Assembly (NCBI GenBank): GCA_046349615.1
Contig: JAXMBZ010000008.1
Coordinates: forward strand, 130,070-194,069
From: JADJNY01 sp046349615
GTDB taxonomy: Bacteria; Planctomycetota; UBA1135; GCA-002686595
DNA length: 64,000 nt
Direction of reading: 5' to 3'
The position numbers and the translations under genes were made by a program. Positions 1 to 7,454 of the stretch are shown here, piece after piece. Within the stretch, counting starts at the first letter, position 1; every line of letters starts with the position of its first letter. Under the pieces are notes generated by a model that was not told the DNA's origin, searched no databases, and worked only from the letters and a program-made list of their open reading frames with translations.

Positions 1-269
1 AGGCCGAGTTCAGCCGCGATCCGAAGTACAAGCACGTCGCCGGCGTGCTCTCGATGGCGCGCTCGCAGAACCCCGACTCCGCGTCGTGCCAGTTCTTCGT
101 CATGCACGGCACGTCGCCGCACCTCGACGGCCAGTACTCCGCGTTCGGCAAGCTCGTCAGCGGCCTCGAGGTCGTCGACAAGATCGTCAACGCGAAGAAG
201 GGCGGCAACGACAAGCCGATCGAGCCCCAGACGATCGTCAAGGCGACGGTCATCCAGGTCGGCAAGTGA
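1..269 (+). CDS. Cyclophilin-type peptidyl-prolyl isomerase, C-terminal part (5' truncated by window)
   Basis: Reading frame is open from base 3 and ends at TGA 267-269; the N-terminal half lies outside the window. The visible part has the cyclophilin core: GVLSMAR, then a run containing DSASCQFFV (family signature SMA..N..SASSQFFI), LDGQYSAFGKL and VVDKI, and a C-terminal strand IVKATVIQVG. Cyclophilins catalyse cis-trans isomerisation of Xaa-Pro bonds and assist folding. Whether this copy is cytoplasmic or exported cannot be told without the N-terminus. A strong hairpin follows the stop codon. Confidence 0.93.
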   Translation, partial: AEFSRDPKYKHVAGVLSMARSQNPDSASCQFFVMHGTSPHLDGQYSAFGKLVSGLEVVDKIVNAKKGGNDKPIEPQTIVKATVIQVGK

Positions 270-297
270 TCTCCTCGCGCGCGGCCGACGTGCGTCG

Positions 298-340
298 GTC
301 GCGCGAGCGAGCGCGCTCCGCACGAGCGCGCTCGCGCGAC
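298..340 (+). terminator. Large GC hairpin downstream of the cyclophilin gene
   Basis: Arms GTCGCGCGAG/CTCGCGCGAC and CGCGCTC/GAGCGCG pair completely, with a 4-nt bulge (308-311) and a 5-nt loop (319-323). No clear T-run follows, so this is a candidate terminator or 3'-end stabiliser rather than a canonical intrinsic terminator. Confidence 0.45.
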
Positions 341-432
341 CCCGGCCGAGCGTTCGTCGCGTCGTACGCGACAGCGGGCGCTCGGCGGGAACACCCGGCG
401 GGCCGATGGCCCCTGACCCCACGAGACGAGCC

Positions 433-1215
433 ATGAGCTACGAGAACCTGCTCCTCGAGACGAGCGGCGGGATCGCGACGGTGACCGTCAACCGTCCGAA
501 GGTCCTCAACGCGTTGAACCACCAGACGCTGACCGAGCTCGCGCGCGCGTTCGACGCGTGCGAGGCGGACCCGGCGGTCAAGCTCGTGATCGTCACGGGC
601 TCCGGCGAGAAGGCGTTCGTCGCGGGCGCCGACATCAACGAGCTCGCGAAGATGGAGGCGATGGAGGCGAAGTCGAAGGCCTTCTTCGGCCAGCAGGTCT
701 TCGCGCGGCTCGAGACGATGTCGAAGCCCTCGATCGCGATGATCAACGGCTTCGCGCTCGGCGGCGGCTGCGAGTTGGCGCTCGCGTGCACGCTGCGCAC
801 CGCGTCCAAGACGGCGAAGCTCGGCCTGCCCGAGGTCTCGCTCGGCATCATCCCCGGCTACGGCGGCACGCAGCGCCTCGCGCGCATCGCGGGCCCCGGC
901 GTCGCGCGCGAGTGGGTCCTCACCGGCGACATGATCCCGGCCGAGGAAGCGTGGCGCGTCGGCGTCGTCAACCGGCTGTTCGCGCCCGAGGAGCTGCGTG
1001 AAGGCACGCACAAGCTCGCGCAGTCGATCCTCTCGAAGGGCCCCGTCGCGGTGCGCCTCGCGATCGAGACGATCCGCCGCGGCCTCAACATGAGCCAGCA
1101 GGAAGGCGAGGTCATCGAGTCCGACATGTTCGGCCTCGCCTCGACGACTGCGGACATGAAGGAAGGCATGGCGGCCTTCCTCGAGAAGCGCAAACCGAAC
1201 TTCCAAGGCAAGTGA
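433..1215 (+). CDS. Enoyl-CoA hydratase/isomerase (crotonase) family
   Basis: 260-residue protein, the usual length of single-domain crotonases. These bind acyl-CoA and hydrate trans-2-enoyl-CoA, as in beta-oxidation or the crotonase step of butanoate metabolism. Visible motifs are the oxyanion-hole segment AGADINEL (about residues 64-71), GGGCELALA with a catalytic Glu near 114, and LPEVSLGIIPG with the second catalytic Glu near 133, so both acids are present. ATG 433 is preferred over upstream alternatives because homology begins there. The thiolase 132 bases downstream suggests the same CoA pathway, but a hairpin lies between them. Confidence 0.93.
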   Translation: MSYENLLLETSGGIATVTVNRPKVLNALNHQTLTELARAFDACEADPAVKLVIVTGSGEKAFVAGADINELAKMEAMEAKSKAFFGQQVFARLETMSKPSIAMINGFALGGGCELALACTLRTASKTAKLGLPEVSLGIIPGYGGTQRLARIAGPGVAREWVLTGDMIPAEEAWRVGVVNRLFAPEELREGTHKLAQSILSKGPVAVRLAIETIRRGLNMSQQEGEVIESDMFGLASTTADMKEGMAAFLEKRKPNFQGK

Positions 1216-1221
1216 GCGTGA

Positions 1222-1243
1222 GGGAGCGCCCGTGCGCGCTCCC
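1222..1243 (+). terminator. Hairpin after crotonase gene
   Basis: Perfect 8-bp stem GGGAGCGC/GCGCTCCC with a 6-nt loop, beginning 7 nt after the crotonase stop. No T-run, so it may be a weak terminator or RNA processing site. Confidence 0.4.
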
Positions 1244-1347
1244 CGCTCGCGCGTCTCCGCCCCGGCCGGACCCGGGGACGCGCCGCCGCACCCGCACACG
1301 AGCCCGGCGCGTTTCGAAGCCAAGCCCAAGAATCCCAGGAGCACACC

Positions 1348-2553
1348 ATGAGCACCGAAATCGTCCTCGTCGGCGGCGCGCGCACCCCCATGTGCGAGTA
1401 CGTCGGAACGCCCGGCTACGGCCGCTTGAAGGACCTCTCCGCGATCGACCTCGCCGCGCACGCGACGAAGGCGGCGCTCGCGCGCTCGAAGGTCGATCCG
1501 AGCACGGTCGACCACATCGTCGTCGGCAACGCGCTCCAGACGTCGATCGACGCGCTCTACGGCGCCCGTCACGTCGGACTCAAGGCCGGCCTGCCGCAGA
1601 GCGTGCCCGCGCTCACCGTGAACCGCCTGTGCGGTTCGGGGCTGCAGTCCGTCGTCAGCGCGGCGCAGATGCTCCAACTCGGCGAAGCGCGCGTCGCGAT
1701 CGCGGGCGGCATGGAGAACATGAGCCAGGCTCCGTTCGTCGTGTACGGCATCCGCTCCGGCATCCCGTTCGGCGTCCAGCCGCAGATGCAGGACTCGCTC
1801 TTCGGCTCGCTGCTCGACCCGGTCGCGGGCCTGATGATGGCGCAGACCGCGGAGAAGGTCGCGAAGCGCCTCGGGATCACGCGCGAGGAGCAGGACAAGT
1901 ACGCGCTGCGCAGCCACCAACTCGGCGCCGCCGCCGTGAAGGACGGCCGTTTCGCCGCGGAGATCGAGCCCGTGACGATCAAGGGTCGCAAGGGCGACGA
2001 AGTGCTCGCGACGGACGACCACATCAAGCCCGACACGACGCTCGACGGCCTCGCGAAGCTGCGCGCCGCGTTCGGCAAGGACGGCACCGTCACCGCGGGC
2101 AACGCGAGCGGCATCGTCGACGGCGCCGCGGCGGTCGTGCTCACGACCGCGGAGCGCGCGAAGGCGGACAAGCTCGACGTGTGGGCCAAGGTCAAGGCGT
2201 GGTCGTACGCCGGCGTCGATCCGACGGAGATGGGCATCGGCCCCGTGCCCGCGATCCGCTCGTGCCTCGACCGCGCGAAGGTGAACCTGCGCGACGTCGA
2301 GCGCATCGAGATCAACGAAGCGTTCGCGGCGCAGTACCTCGGTTGCGAGAAGGAGCTCGAGCTCGACCGCGACCGCGTCAACGTCAACGGCGGCGCGATC
2401 GCGCTCGGCCACCCGCTCGGCGCCACGGGGACGAGGCTCGTGCTCACGCTCATGCACGAGCTGCGCCGCTCGAAGAAGCGCTACGGCGTCGCGTCCGCGT
2501 GCATCGGCGGCGGCCAGGGCATCGCGATCCTGCTCGAGAACCCGCAGGCCTGA
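1348..2553 (+). CDS. Acetyl-CoA acetyltransferase (thiolase)
   Basis: 401-residue thiolase, normal length for the family. It condenses two acetyl-CoA to acetoacetyl-CoA or runs the reverse thiolysis. Visible motifs are NRLCGSG with the nucleophilic Cys near residue 95, the GHPLGATG segment with the catalytic His near 354, and CIGGGQG with the second Cys near 385. The sequence upstream has GGAG-type purines (cccaggagcacacc). Family membership is certain; biosynthetic versus degradative direction is not visible. It lies in the same orientation between the crotonase and the aconitase-family gene. Confidence 0.94.
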   Translation: MSTEIVLVGGARTPMCEYVGTPGYGRLKDLSAIDLAAHATKAALARSKVDPSTVDHIVVGNALQTSIDALYGARHVGLKAGLPQSVPALTVNRLCGSGLQSVVSAAQMLQLGEARVAIAGGMENMSQAPFVVYGIRSGIPFGVQPQMQDSLFGSLLDPVAGLMMAQTAEKVAKRLGITREEQDKYALRSHQLGAAAVKDGRFAAEIEPVTIKGRKGDEVLATDDHIKPDTTLDGLAKLRAAFGKDGTVTAGNASGIVDGAAAVVLTTAERAKADKLDVWAKVKAWSYAGVDPTEMGIGPVPAIRSCLDRAKVNLRDVERIEINEAFAAQYLGCEKELELDRDRVNVNGGAIALGHPLGATGTRLVLTLMHELRRSKKRYGVASACIGGGQGIAILLENPQA

Positions 2554-2586
2554 GCGCCGCGCGAGGGGAAACACCAGGTTCCAGCG

Positions 2587-4614
2587 ATGAACCCGCTCAT
2601 CCACACGAAGCCCGACGGCCGCCGGGTCGTCCGGCTCACGCCCGGGAAGCGCGTCCTGTTCCTGACGAAGGACTACGCGCGCATCGAGGAGCAGCTCGCG
2701 AAGAAGCTCGACCTCCGCATGCGCGACGTCGAGCCCAAGGACCTGCTCGACGACATCAACACGGACGCGATGACGCCGGCGTGGGTGTGCTTCCGCCACA
2801 AGCCGGAGGACATCGCGCTCGACGCCTACGCGGGCGTCGTGCACAAGGACGGCAAGCGCGTCTTCGCGACGCGTGCGCTGATGGACGGCGGTTTCGAGGT
2901 GATCGTCTCGGGGCAGCGCAAGGGCACCGGCTCGTCGCGCGAGACCGCGCCGCAGTGCGAGAAGTGGAGCGGCATCCACCTCGTGATCGCGCACTCGTTC
3001 GCGCCGATCCACGAGCGCAACAACCTGAACCTCGGCCAGCTCATGGGGACGTACGAGCAGCTCGAGCGCCTGCAGAAGGGCGAGGAGCTGCCGCTCGAGG
3101 AGTTCACCTCGAAGTACGACCCCGTGACGCGCGCGATCCTCGAAGCGGGCGGGCTCTTCCCGTTCAGCGCGCTCTACAAGGCGGGGAAGGTGAAGATCCC
3201 GGCGCCGACGACGTCCGCGCGGCCGATGAACCTCGCCGAGAAGATCCTCGCGGCGAAGCTGGTCGGCGCGGAGGGGAAGAAGGTCCACCTCGCGCCCGGC
3301 GACCTCTGCCTCGTCAACGTCGACGGCGGCTACAGCCACGAGTTCACGACGGCGCAGGTGCACCACTTCCTCGCGCTCGAGTACGGCGCGCAGTACCGCG
3401 TGCCGAACCCCGCGAAGTTCGCGGTGTTCGAGGACCACCTCCTCTACGCCGACGGCGTGAAGCGCATGGCGCCGTTCGCGCCAGAGATCGAGACGCTGCG
3501 CAGGCTCCAGCGCGAGTTCCAGCGCCACACCGGCGTGCGCGACTTCTCCGCGAAGGACGGCGTGTCGCCCGGCATCTGCCACCAGGTCGCGCGCGAGCAA
3601 TTCGTCGACCCCGGCGACTTCATCCAGGCGACGGACAGCCACACCTGCATGGGCGGCGGCAACAACGCGCTCACGTGGGGCGTCGGCGCGACGGAGTACG
3701 CGGGCCTGATCCATTCGGGCTTCACGTTCGTCCAAGTGCCCGAGTCGATCCGTTTCGAGCTCACCGGCGAGCTCCGCCCCGAGTGCACGGCGAAGGACCT
3801 GATCCTCCACATCCTCGCGACCTTCGCGGTGCGCGAGGACACGCTCGACCGCGTGATGGAGTTCGGCGGGCCCGGCCTCGCGTCGCTCTCGATGGACGAG
3901 CGCGCGACGCTCTGCAACATGGCGACGGAGTGCAGCGCGAAGTCCGGCATCTGCGAAGCGGACGACGTGACGGCGCAGTGGCTCCTCGAACGTCGGCCCG
4001 GTTCGACGCTCGAGAAGCTCCGCGCGCGCTTCGTGAAGCCCGACGCGGGCGCGACGTACGCCGGCGGCGTGCACGCGATCGACCTCGCGAAGATCGAGCC
4101 GATGGTCGCGACGCCCGGCGATCCGACGTACGGCAAGGACGTGAGCGCGCTCGGCGACGTCGCGATCCAGATCGCGTACGGCGGCTCGTGCACCGCGGGC
4201 AAGGAGCACGACCTCGACTTCTACGCGACCGTCCTGAAGGACGCGGTCGCGAACGGCCGGCGCGTCGCGCCGGGCGTGAAGATGTACATCCAGTACGGGA
4301 GCGAGGCCGTGCGCGACTACGCGCGCGCGAAGGGGTACCTCGACGTGTTCGCGCAGGCGGGCGTCGAGGTCATCAACCCCGGTTGCGGCGCGTGCATCGG
4401 CTGCGGCCCGGGCGTGAGCGAGACGAAGGAGCAGGTCTCGATCAGCGCCATCAACCGCAATTTCACGGGGCGATCGGGCCCCGGACAGCTCTACCTCGCG
4501 TCGCCGCTCACCGTGGCCGCGAGCGCCATCGAAGGGAAGATCCGCGCCTACCGGCCGGGCATGTTCGGAAAGGGCGCAACGGCGCCGCAACGAGAGACGA
4601 GAAGCGTCCGATGA
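2587..4614 (+). CDS. Aconitase/isopropylmalate dehydratase superfamily enzyme, swivel domain at N-terminus
   Basis: 675-residue single chain carrying both halves of a [4Fe-4S] dehydratase in reversed order. The swivel (LeuD/domain 4-like) part comes first, with GTGSSRE near residues 113-119. The cluster-binding part follows, with ATDSHT near 348, the GSCT cysteine near 533 and PGCGAC near 596-601. All three expected cluster cysteines are present. Most LeuC-LeuD fusions and AcnA have the swivel domain last; swivel-first order resembles AcnB, but AcnB's N-terminal HEAT-like domain is missing. Substrate could be citrate, isopropylmalate or a homologue. The stop overlaps the start of the next gene (ATGA), a dehydrogenase of the matching family, so the two probably act in sequence. 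Confidence 0.9.
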   Translation: MNPLIHTKPDGRRVVRLTPGKRVLFLTKDYARIEEQLAKKLDLRMRDVEPKDLLDDINTDAMTPAWVCFRHKPEDIALDAYAGVVHKDGKRVFATRALMDGGFEVIVSGQRKGTGSSRETAPQCEKWSGIHLVIAHSFAPIHERNNLNLGQLMGTYEQLERLQKGEELPLEEFTSKYDPVTRAILEAGGLFPFSALYKAGKVKIPAPTTSARPMNLAEKILAAKLVGAEGKKVHLAPGDLCLVNVDGGYSHEFTTAQVHHFLALEYGAQYRVPNPAKFAVFEDHLLYADGVKRMAPFAPEIETLRRLQREFQRHTGVRDFSAKDGVSPGICHQVAREQFVDPGDFIQATDSHTCMGGGNNALTWGVGATEYAGLIHSGFTFVQVPESIRFELTGELRPECTAKDLILHILATFAVREDTLDRVMEFGGPGLASLSMDERATLCNMATECSAKSGICEADDVTAQWLLERRPGSTLEKLRARFVKPDAGATYAGGVHAIDLAKIEPMVATPGDPTYGKDVSALGDVAIQIAYGGSCTAGKEHDLDFYATVLKDAVANGRRVAPGVKMYIQYGSEAVRDYARAKGYLDVFAQAGVEVINPGCGACIGCGPGVSETKEQVSISAINRNFTGRSGPGQLYLASPLTVAASAIEGKIRAYRPGMFGKGATAPQRETRSVR

Positions 4615-5681
4615 AGGAATATCAGATCGCAGTGATCGGCGGCGACGGCATCGGACCCGAGGTGACGCGCGAGGCCATGAAGGTCCTCGACGCCGCCGGC
4701 GAGGTCTACGGCTTCAAGACGCGCCGCACGGAGTACCCCTTCGGCACGGAGCACTACCTCAAGACGAAGGAGATCTTCCCCGAGCAGGCGTTCTCCGAGG
4801 TTCGCGGTCACGACGCGATCTACCTCGGCGCCATCGGCGACCCGCGCGCGCCGGTCGGGATGATCGAGTTCGGCATCATCGCCAAGCTCCGCTTCGAGCT
4901 CGACCTGTACGTCAACCTGCGCCCGATCAAGCTGTACGACGAGCGGCTCTGCCCGCTGAAGGGCAAGGGCCCCGAGCACGTCGACATGGTGATCTGCCGC
5001 GAGAACACCGAAGGCGCGTACTCCGGCTCGTACGGGTACACGCACAAGGGCCTCGACAACGAGGTCGCGACGCAGGTGATGGTGCACACGCGGCCCGCCG
5101 TCGAGCGCATCATCCGCTACGCGTTCGAGCTGGCGCGCAAGCGCAACAAGAAGAAGACGGTCACGATGATCGACAAGGCGAACGCGCTCCGTTCGCAGGA
5201 CATCTGGACCCGCGTCTTCGCCGACGTCGCGAAGGACTACCCCGACATCAAGACCGAGCACGCGTACATCGACGCCGCGTGCATGTGGATGGTCAAGAAC
5301 CCCGAGTGGTTCGACGTCGGCGTGTGCGAGAACCTCTTCGGCGACATCATCACCGACCTCGGCGCGATGATCCAAGGCGGCATGGGCATCGCGGCCTCGG
5401 GCAACATCCACCCGGGCAAGGTGAGCTTGTTCGAGCCGATCCACGGCTCGGCGCCGAAGTACGCCGGCAAGAACGTCGCGTGCCCCGTCGCCGCGATCCT
5501 CGCGGCGGGCATGATGCTCGATTACCTCGGGGAAAAACAGGCCGGAGCGCGCATCGAGGACATCGTCGTCGAGCTCATCCGCGCGCGCCGCATCACCGGC
5601 GTGAACACGGGCGACCACCCGACGGACTTCCTCGGCAACCTCGTCGTCAGCGAGCTGCGGAAGGTGCCGGCGCGGGTCTGA
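4611..5681 (+). CDS. Isocitrate/isopropylmalate dehydrogenase family protein
   Basis: 356-residue NAD-type beta-decarboxylating dehydrogenase. It opens with the nucleotide-fold segment VIGGDGIGPEVT. The substrate arm contains NLRPIKLY and RENTEGAYSG, the metal-binding region has DAACMWMVKNP followed by CENLFGDIITDL, and the nucleotide-site motif EPIHGSAPKYAGK is near the C-terminus. The ENTEG form resembles isocitrate and tartrate/malate-type members rather than classical LeuB (RELTGG), so the substrate is left open. ATG 4611 overlaps the aconitase stop by four bases, indicating translational coupling. A long stem-loop follows the gene. Confidence 0.92.
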   Translation: MKEYQIAVIGGDGIGPEVTREAMKVLDAAGEVYGFKTRRTEYPFGTEHYLKTKEIFPEQAFSEVRGHDAIYLGAIGDPRAPVGMIEFGIIAKLRFELDLYVNLRPIKLYDERLCPLKGKGPEHVDMVICRENTEGAYSGSYGYTHKGLDNEVATQVMVHTRPAVERIIRYAFELARKRNKKKTVTMIDKANALRSQDIWTRVFADVAKDYPDIKTEHAYIDAACMWMVKNPEWFDVGVCENLFGDIITDLGAMIQGGMGIAASGNIHPGKVSLFEPIHGSAPKYAGKNVACPVAAILAAGMMLDYLGEKQAGARIEDIVVELIRARRITGVNTGDHPTDFLGNLVVSELRKVPARV

Positions 5682-5705
5682 CGCACGGTGCGCGGCTGAA
5701 ACGCA

Positions 5706-5733
5706 ACGAGGCGCGGATCGCTCCGCGCCTCGT
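5706..5733. terminator. Bidirectional hairpin between convergent genes
   Basis: Perfect 12-bp stem (ACGAGGCGCGGA with its complement) around the 4-nt loop TCGC, lying between the plus-strand dehydrogenase (ends 5681) and the minus-strand repeat protein (ends 5779). On the minus strand it is followed by TGCGTTTC. Position and stem length support a shared terminator. Confidence 0.7.
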
Positions 5734-5778
5734 CGCATTCGGGGCATCGTCGCGCGCTCCCTCGGGCGCGCACGCCGC

Positions 5779-6468
5779 TCACTTGATCGTCGCGAGCTCC
5801 TTCAGGAACTTCTCCGGCGCCGCGTTGAACTTCTTCACGCACCCGTTGCAGCAGAGGCGCACGAGCTTCGTCCCGTAGAGGTAGTTCACCGCGTCCTTGT
5901 CGAGCGCTTCGCCGCTGACCGGGCACGCGTGCACCGCGTAGGTCTTCAGCTGCGCGTCGATCAGCGCCTTGTCGACCTTCGCCATCGCGGCGGCGGGGTC
6001 CTTCTCGAACGCGGCGACGGTCGCCTTGTCCTTGAGACGCACGAGGCGCGTGCCGTACACGTGGTCGAACGCGTCCTTGCCGAGCTCCTCGCCGGTCACG
6101 GGGCACTTCGTCAGCGGGTAGCTCGCCTTCTGCGCCTGGATCACGGCGGCGACGACCTTCTCGCGGTAGGCCGCGGGATCCTTCTCGACCTTCGCCGCGC
6201 ACTTCGGGCAGCACACGCGCACGAGGTGCCCGCCCGCGACGACGTCGATCGCGTCCTTGCCGAGCTCCTCGCCGCTGATCGGGCAGGTCGTCAGCGGGTA
6301 CGCGGGCTTCTCGCTCGCGAGCACCGCCTTGTCGTCGACCTTGGCCGGTGTCAGCGCGACGGCCGCCGGCTTCGCATCGGGTTTGCCGGCGGGCTTCGGG
6401 TCCTGCGCGAACGACGTGGAGAGCGTGAGCGTCATCGCGGCGACGGTGAGCGTGAGTTTCGTGAGCAT
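5779..6468 (-). CDS. Exported protein with three 60-residue Cys-rich repeats
   Basis: 229 residues with a signal peptide (hydrophobic 5-20, cleavage near SFA-QD), a Pro/Ala/Lys linker, then three repeats starting at residues 57, 117 and 177 with an exact 60-residue period. Each opens with Y-[PA]-x-x-x-CP-x-[ST]-GE-x-L-x-KDA and contains a V-x-G/Y-G-x-x-LVR strand. Repeats 1 and 3 then have CC-x-x-C, like YHS/TRASH-type metal modules; in repeat 2 this becomes LKDKA, so only the single CP cysteine remains. Metal or thiol binding in the cell envelope is inferred from the cysteines. It is divergent from plsC with a 95-bp shared promoter region. Confidence 0.85.
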   Translation of the reverse strand: MLTKLTLTVAAMTLTLSTSFAQDPKPAGKPDAKPAAVALTPAKVDDKAVLASEKPAYPLTTCPISGEELGKDAIDVVAGGHLVRVCCPKCAAKVEKDPAAYREKVVAAVIQAQKASYPLTKCPVTGEELGKDAFDHVYGTRLVRLKDKATVAAFEKDPAAAMAKVDKALIDAQLKTYAVHACPVSGEALDKDAVNYLYGTKLVRLCCNGCVKKFNAAPEKFLKELATIK

Positions 6469-6563
6469 GGTCTCGTCCTCGAAGGAGCGCGTCCTGCGCG
6501 AGCGGGTTGCCCGGAGCGGACGTCTCGGCTCGAATGCGGCAGGATAGCGCCTCGCGAGCCCGC

Positions 6564-7367
6564 ATGCAGGACGACGTCACGAAGGGGACCTCCGCGCCGA
6601 GGATCGGCGCCTCCGGGCTCGCGCGCCTCGCGTGGCGGTTGCCGCTCTACGTCCTCGGCACGGGCGCGCTCGCGAGTGCGTGGTTCCTCACGACCCCCGT
6701 CTCGCTGGTTTCCGGCGGCGTGCGCCGGCGCATGCGGCGCGCGACGATGCAGGGGTGGGGGCGGTGGTCGCTCTGGTGCTTCGCGATCCGCCTCGACGTG
6801 CGCGGGGCGCTGCCGAAGGACGGCGTGCTCCTCGTCGCGAACCACACGAGCTACGTCGACATCTTCGTGCTCGCCGCGCGCGTCGACGCGGTGTTCGTGT
6901 CCATGGCGGAGCTCGCGCGCTGGCCGTTCTTCGGCTTGATGGCGCGCGTGCTCGGCACGGTGTTCCTCGATCGACGCAACAAGCGCGAGCTCGTCGTCGC
7001 GAACGACGCGGTGCGCGGGTGGGTCGAGCGCGGTTACACGGTCGTGCTCTTCCCCGAAGGCGAGAACTCGCGCGGGCACGCGGTCCAGCGCTTCCGTCCA
7101 TCGCTGCTCGAAACTGCCGCCGGCGCGCGCGTCCCGGTCGCGTGCGCGACGCTCGGCTACGCGACCGTCGACGGAGCTCCGCCCGCATCGACGACCGTCG
7201 CGTGGGTGCGCGATCCGTTCTGGCGGCACGCGCTCCACCTCGCGTCGCAGCCGCGCGTCGACGCGCGGCTCGTGTTCCATCCCGAGCTCGAGGTGCACGA
7301 CGACAGGAAGGAACTCGCGCAGCGCCTGCACGCGCGCGTGTCGAGCGCGTTCGTGCCGCTCGCATGA
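6564..7367 (+). CDS. plsC: 1-acyl-sn-glycerol-3-phosphate acyltransferase (PlsC/LPLAT family)
   Basis: 267-residue membrane-associated acyltransferase of phospholipid synthesis, transferring an acyl chain to lysophosphatidate. There is an N-terminal hydrophobic segment (about 25-50). Motif I is the HX4D box in NHTSYVD near residues 92-98, FLDRR corresponds to motif II, and FPEGENSRG is motif III. ATG 6564 is chosen over in-frame codons at 6507 and 6534 because those would extend into the promoter region of the divergent gene. LPLAT family is certain; the exact acceptor lipid is inferred. Confidence 0.9.
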   Translation: MQDDVTKGTSAPRIGASGLARLAWRLPLYVLGTGALASAWFLTTPVSLVSGGVRRRMRRATMQGWGRWSLWCFAIRLDVRGALPKDGVLLVANHTSYVDIFVLAARVDAVFVSMAELARWPFFGLMARVLGTVFLDRRNKRELVVANDAVRGWVERGYTVVLFPEGENSRGHAVQRFRPSLLETAAGARVPVACATLGYATVDGAPPASTTVAWVRDPFWRHALHLASQPRVDARLVFHPELEVHDDRKELAQRLHARVSSAFVPLA

Positions 7368-7398
7368 CGGAAGCGCGAGCGCGTCGCGGAAAACACAC

Positions 7399-7423
7399 AG
7401 GGCGGCTCCGTGAGGGCCGCCCT
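7399..7423 (-). terminator. Intrinsic terminator of the redoxin operon
   Basis: On the minus strand, AGGGCGGC pairs perfectly with GCCGCCCT around a 9-nt loop, followed by GTGTGTTTT. It lies 21 nt beyond the TAG that ends the extended redoxin frame, and is separate from the hairpin at 7434-7454. It may also limit readthrough from plsC. Confidence 0.75.
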
Positions 7424-7433
7424 GGTGGTTCAA

Positions 7434-7454
7434 GAAGTCCTGAACTAGGACTTC
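7434..7454 (-). promoter_or_regulatory. Candidate bacterial SECIS hairpin
   Basis: In the mRNA, GAAGUCCU pairs perfectly with AGGACUUC (8 bp) around a 5-nt loop AGUUC. The stem begins 14 nt after the in-frame UGA (7469-7471), and the loop begins 22 nt after it. Published bacterial SECIS rules ask for an apical loop about 16-37 nt after UGA with a G in the first two loop positions; this hairpin meets both (AG...). It is not followed by a U-run, so it is not the terminator, which sits separately at 7399-7423. The frame's final TAG (7445-7447) lies within it. SelB binding is untested. Confidence 0.6.

Noticed and set aside
250..4590. A 1446-codon open frame on the minus strand
   Set aside because: Shadow of the crotonase, thiolase and aconitase genes; Arg/Ala/Asp/Val-rich low-complexity product typical of antisense frames in GC-rich DNA, no domains.
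7434..7454. Hairpin as an ordinary transcription terminator
   Set aside because: No U-run follows, and a better terminator with TGTGTGTTTT lies immediately downstream at 7399-7423.
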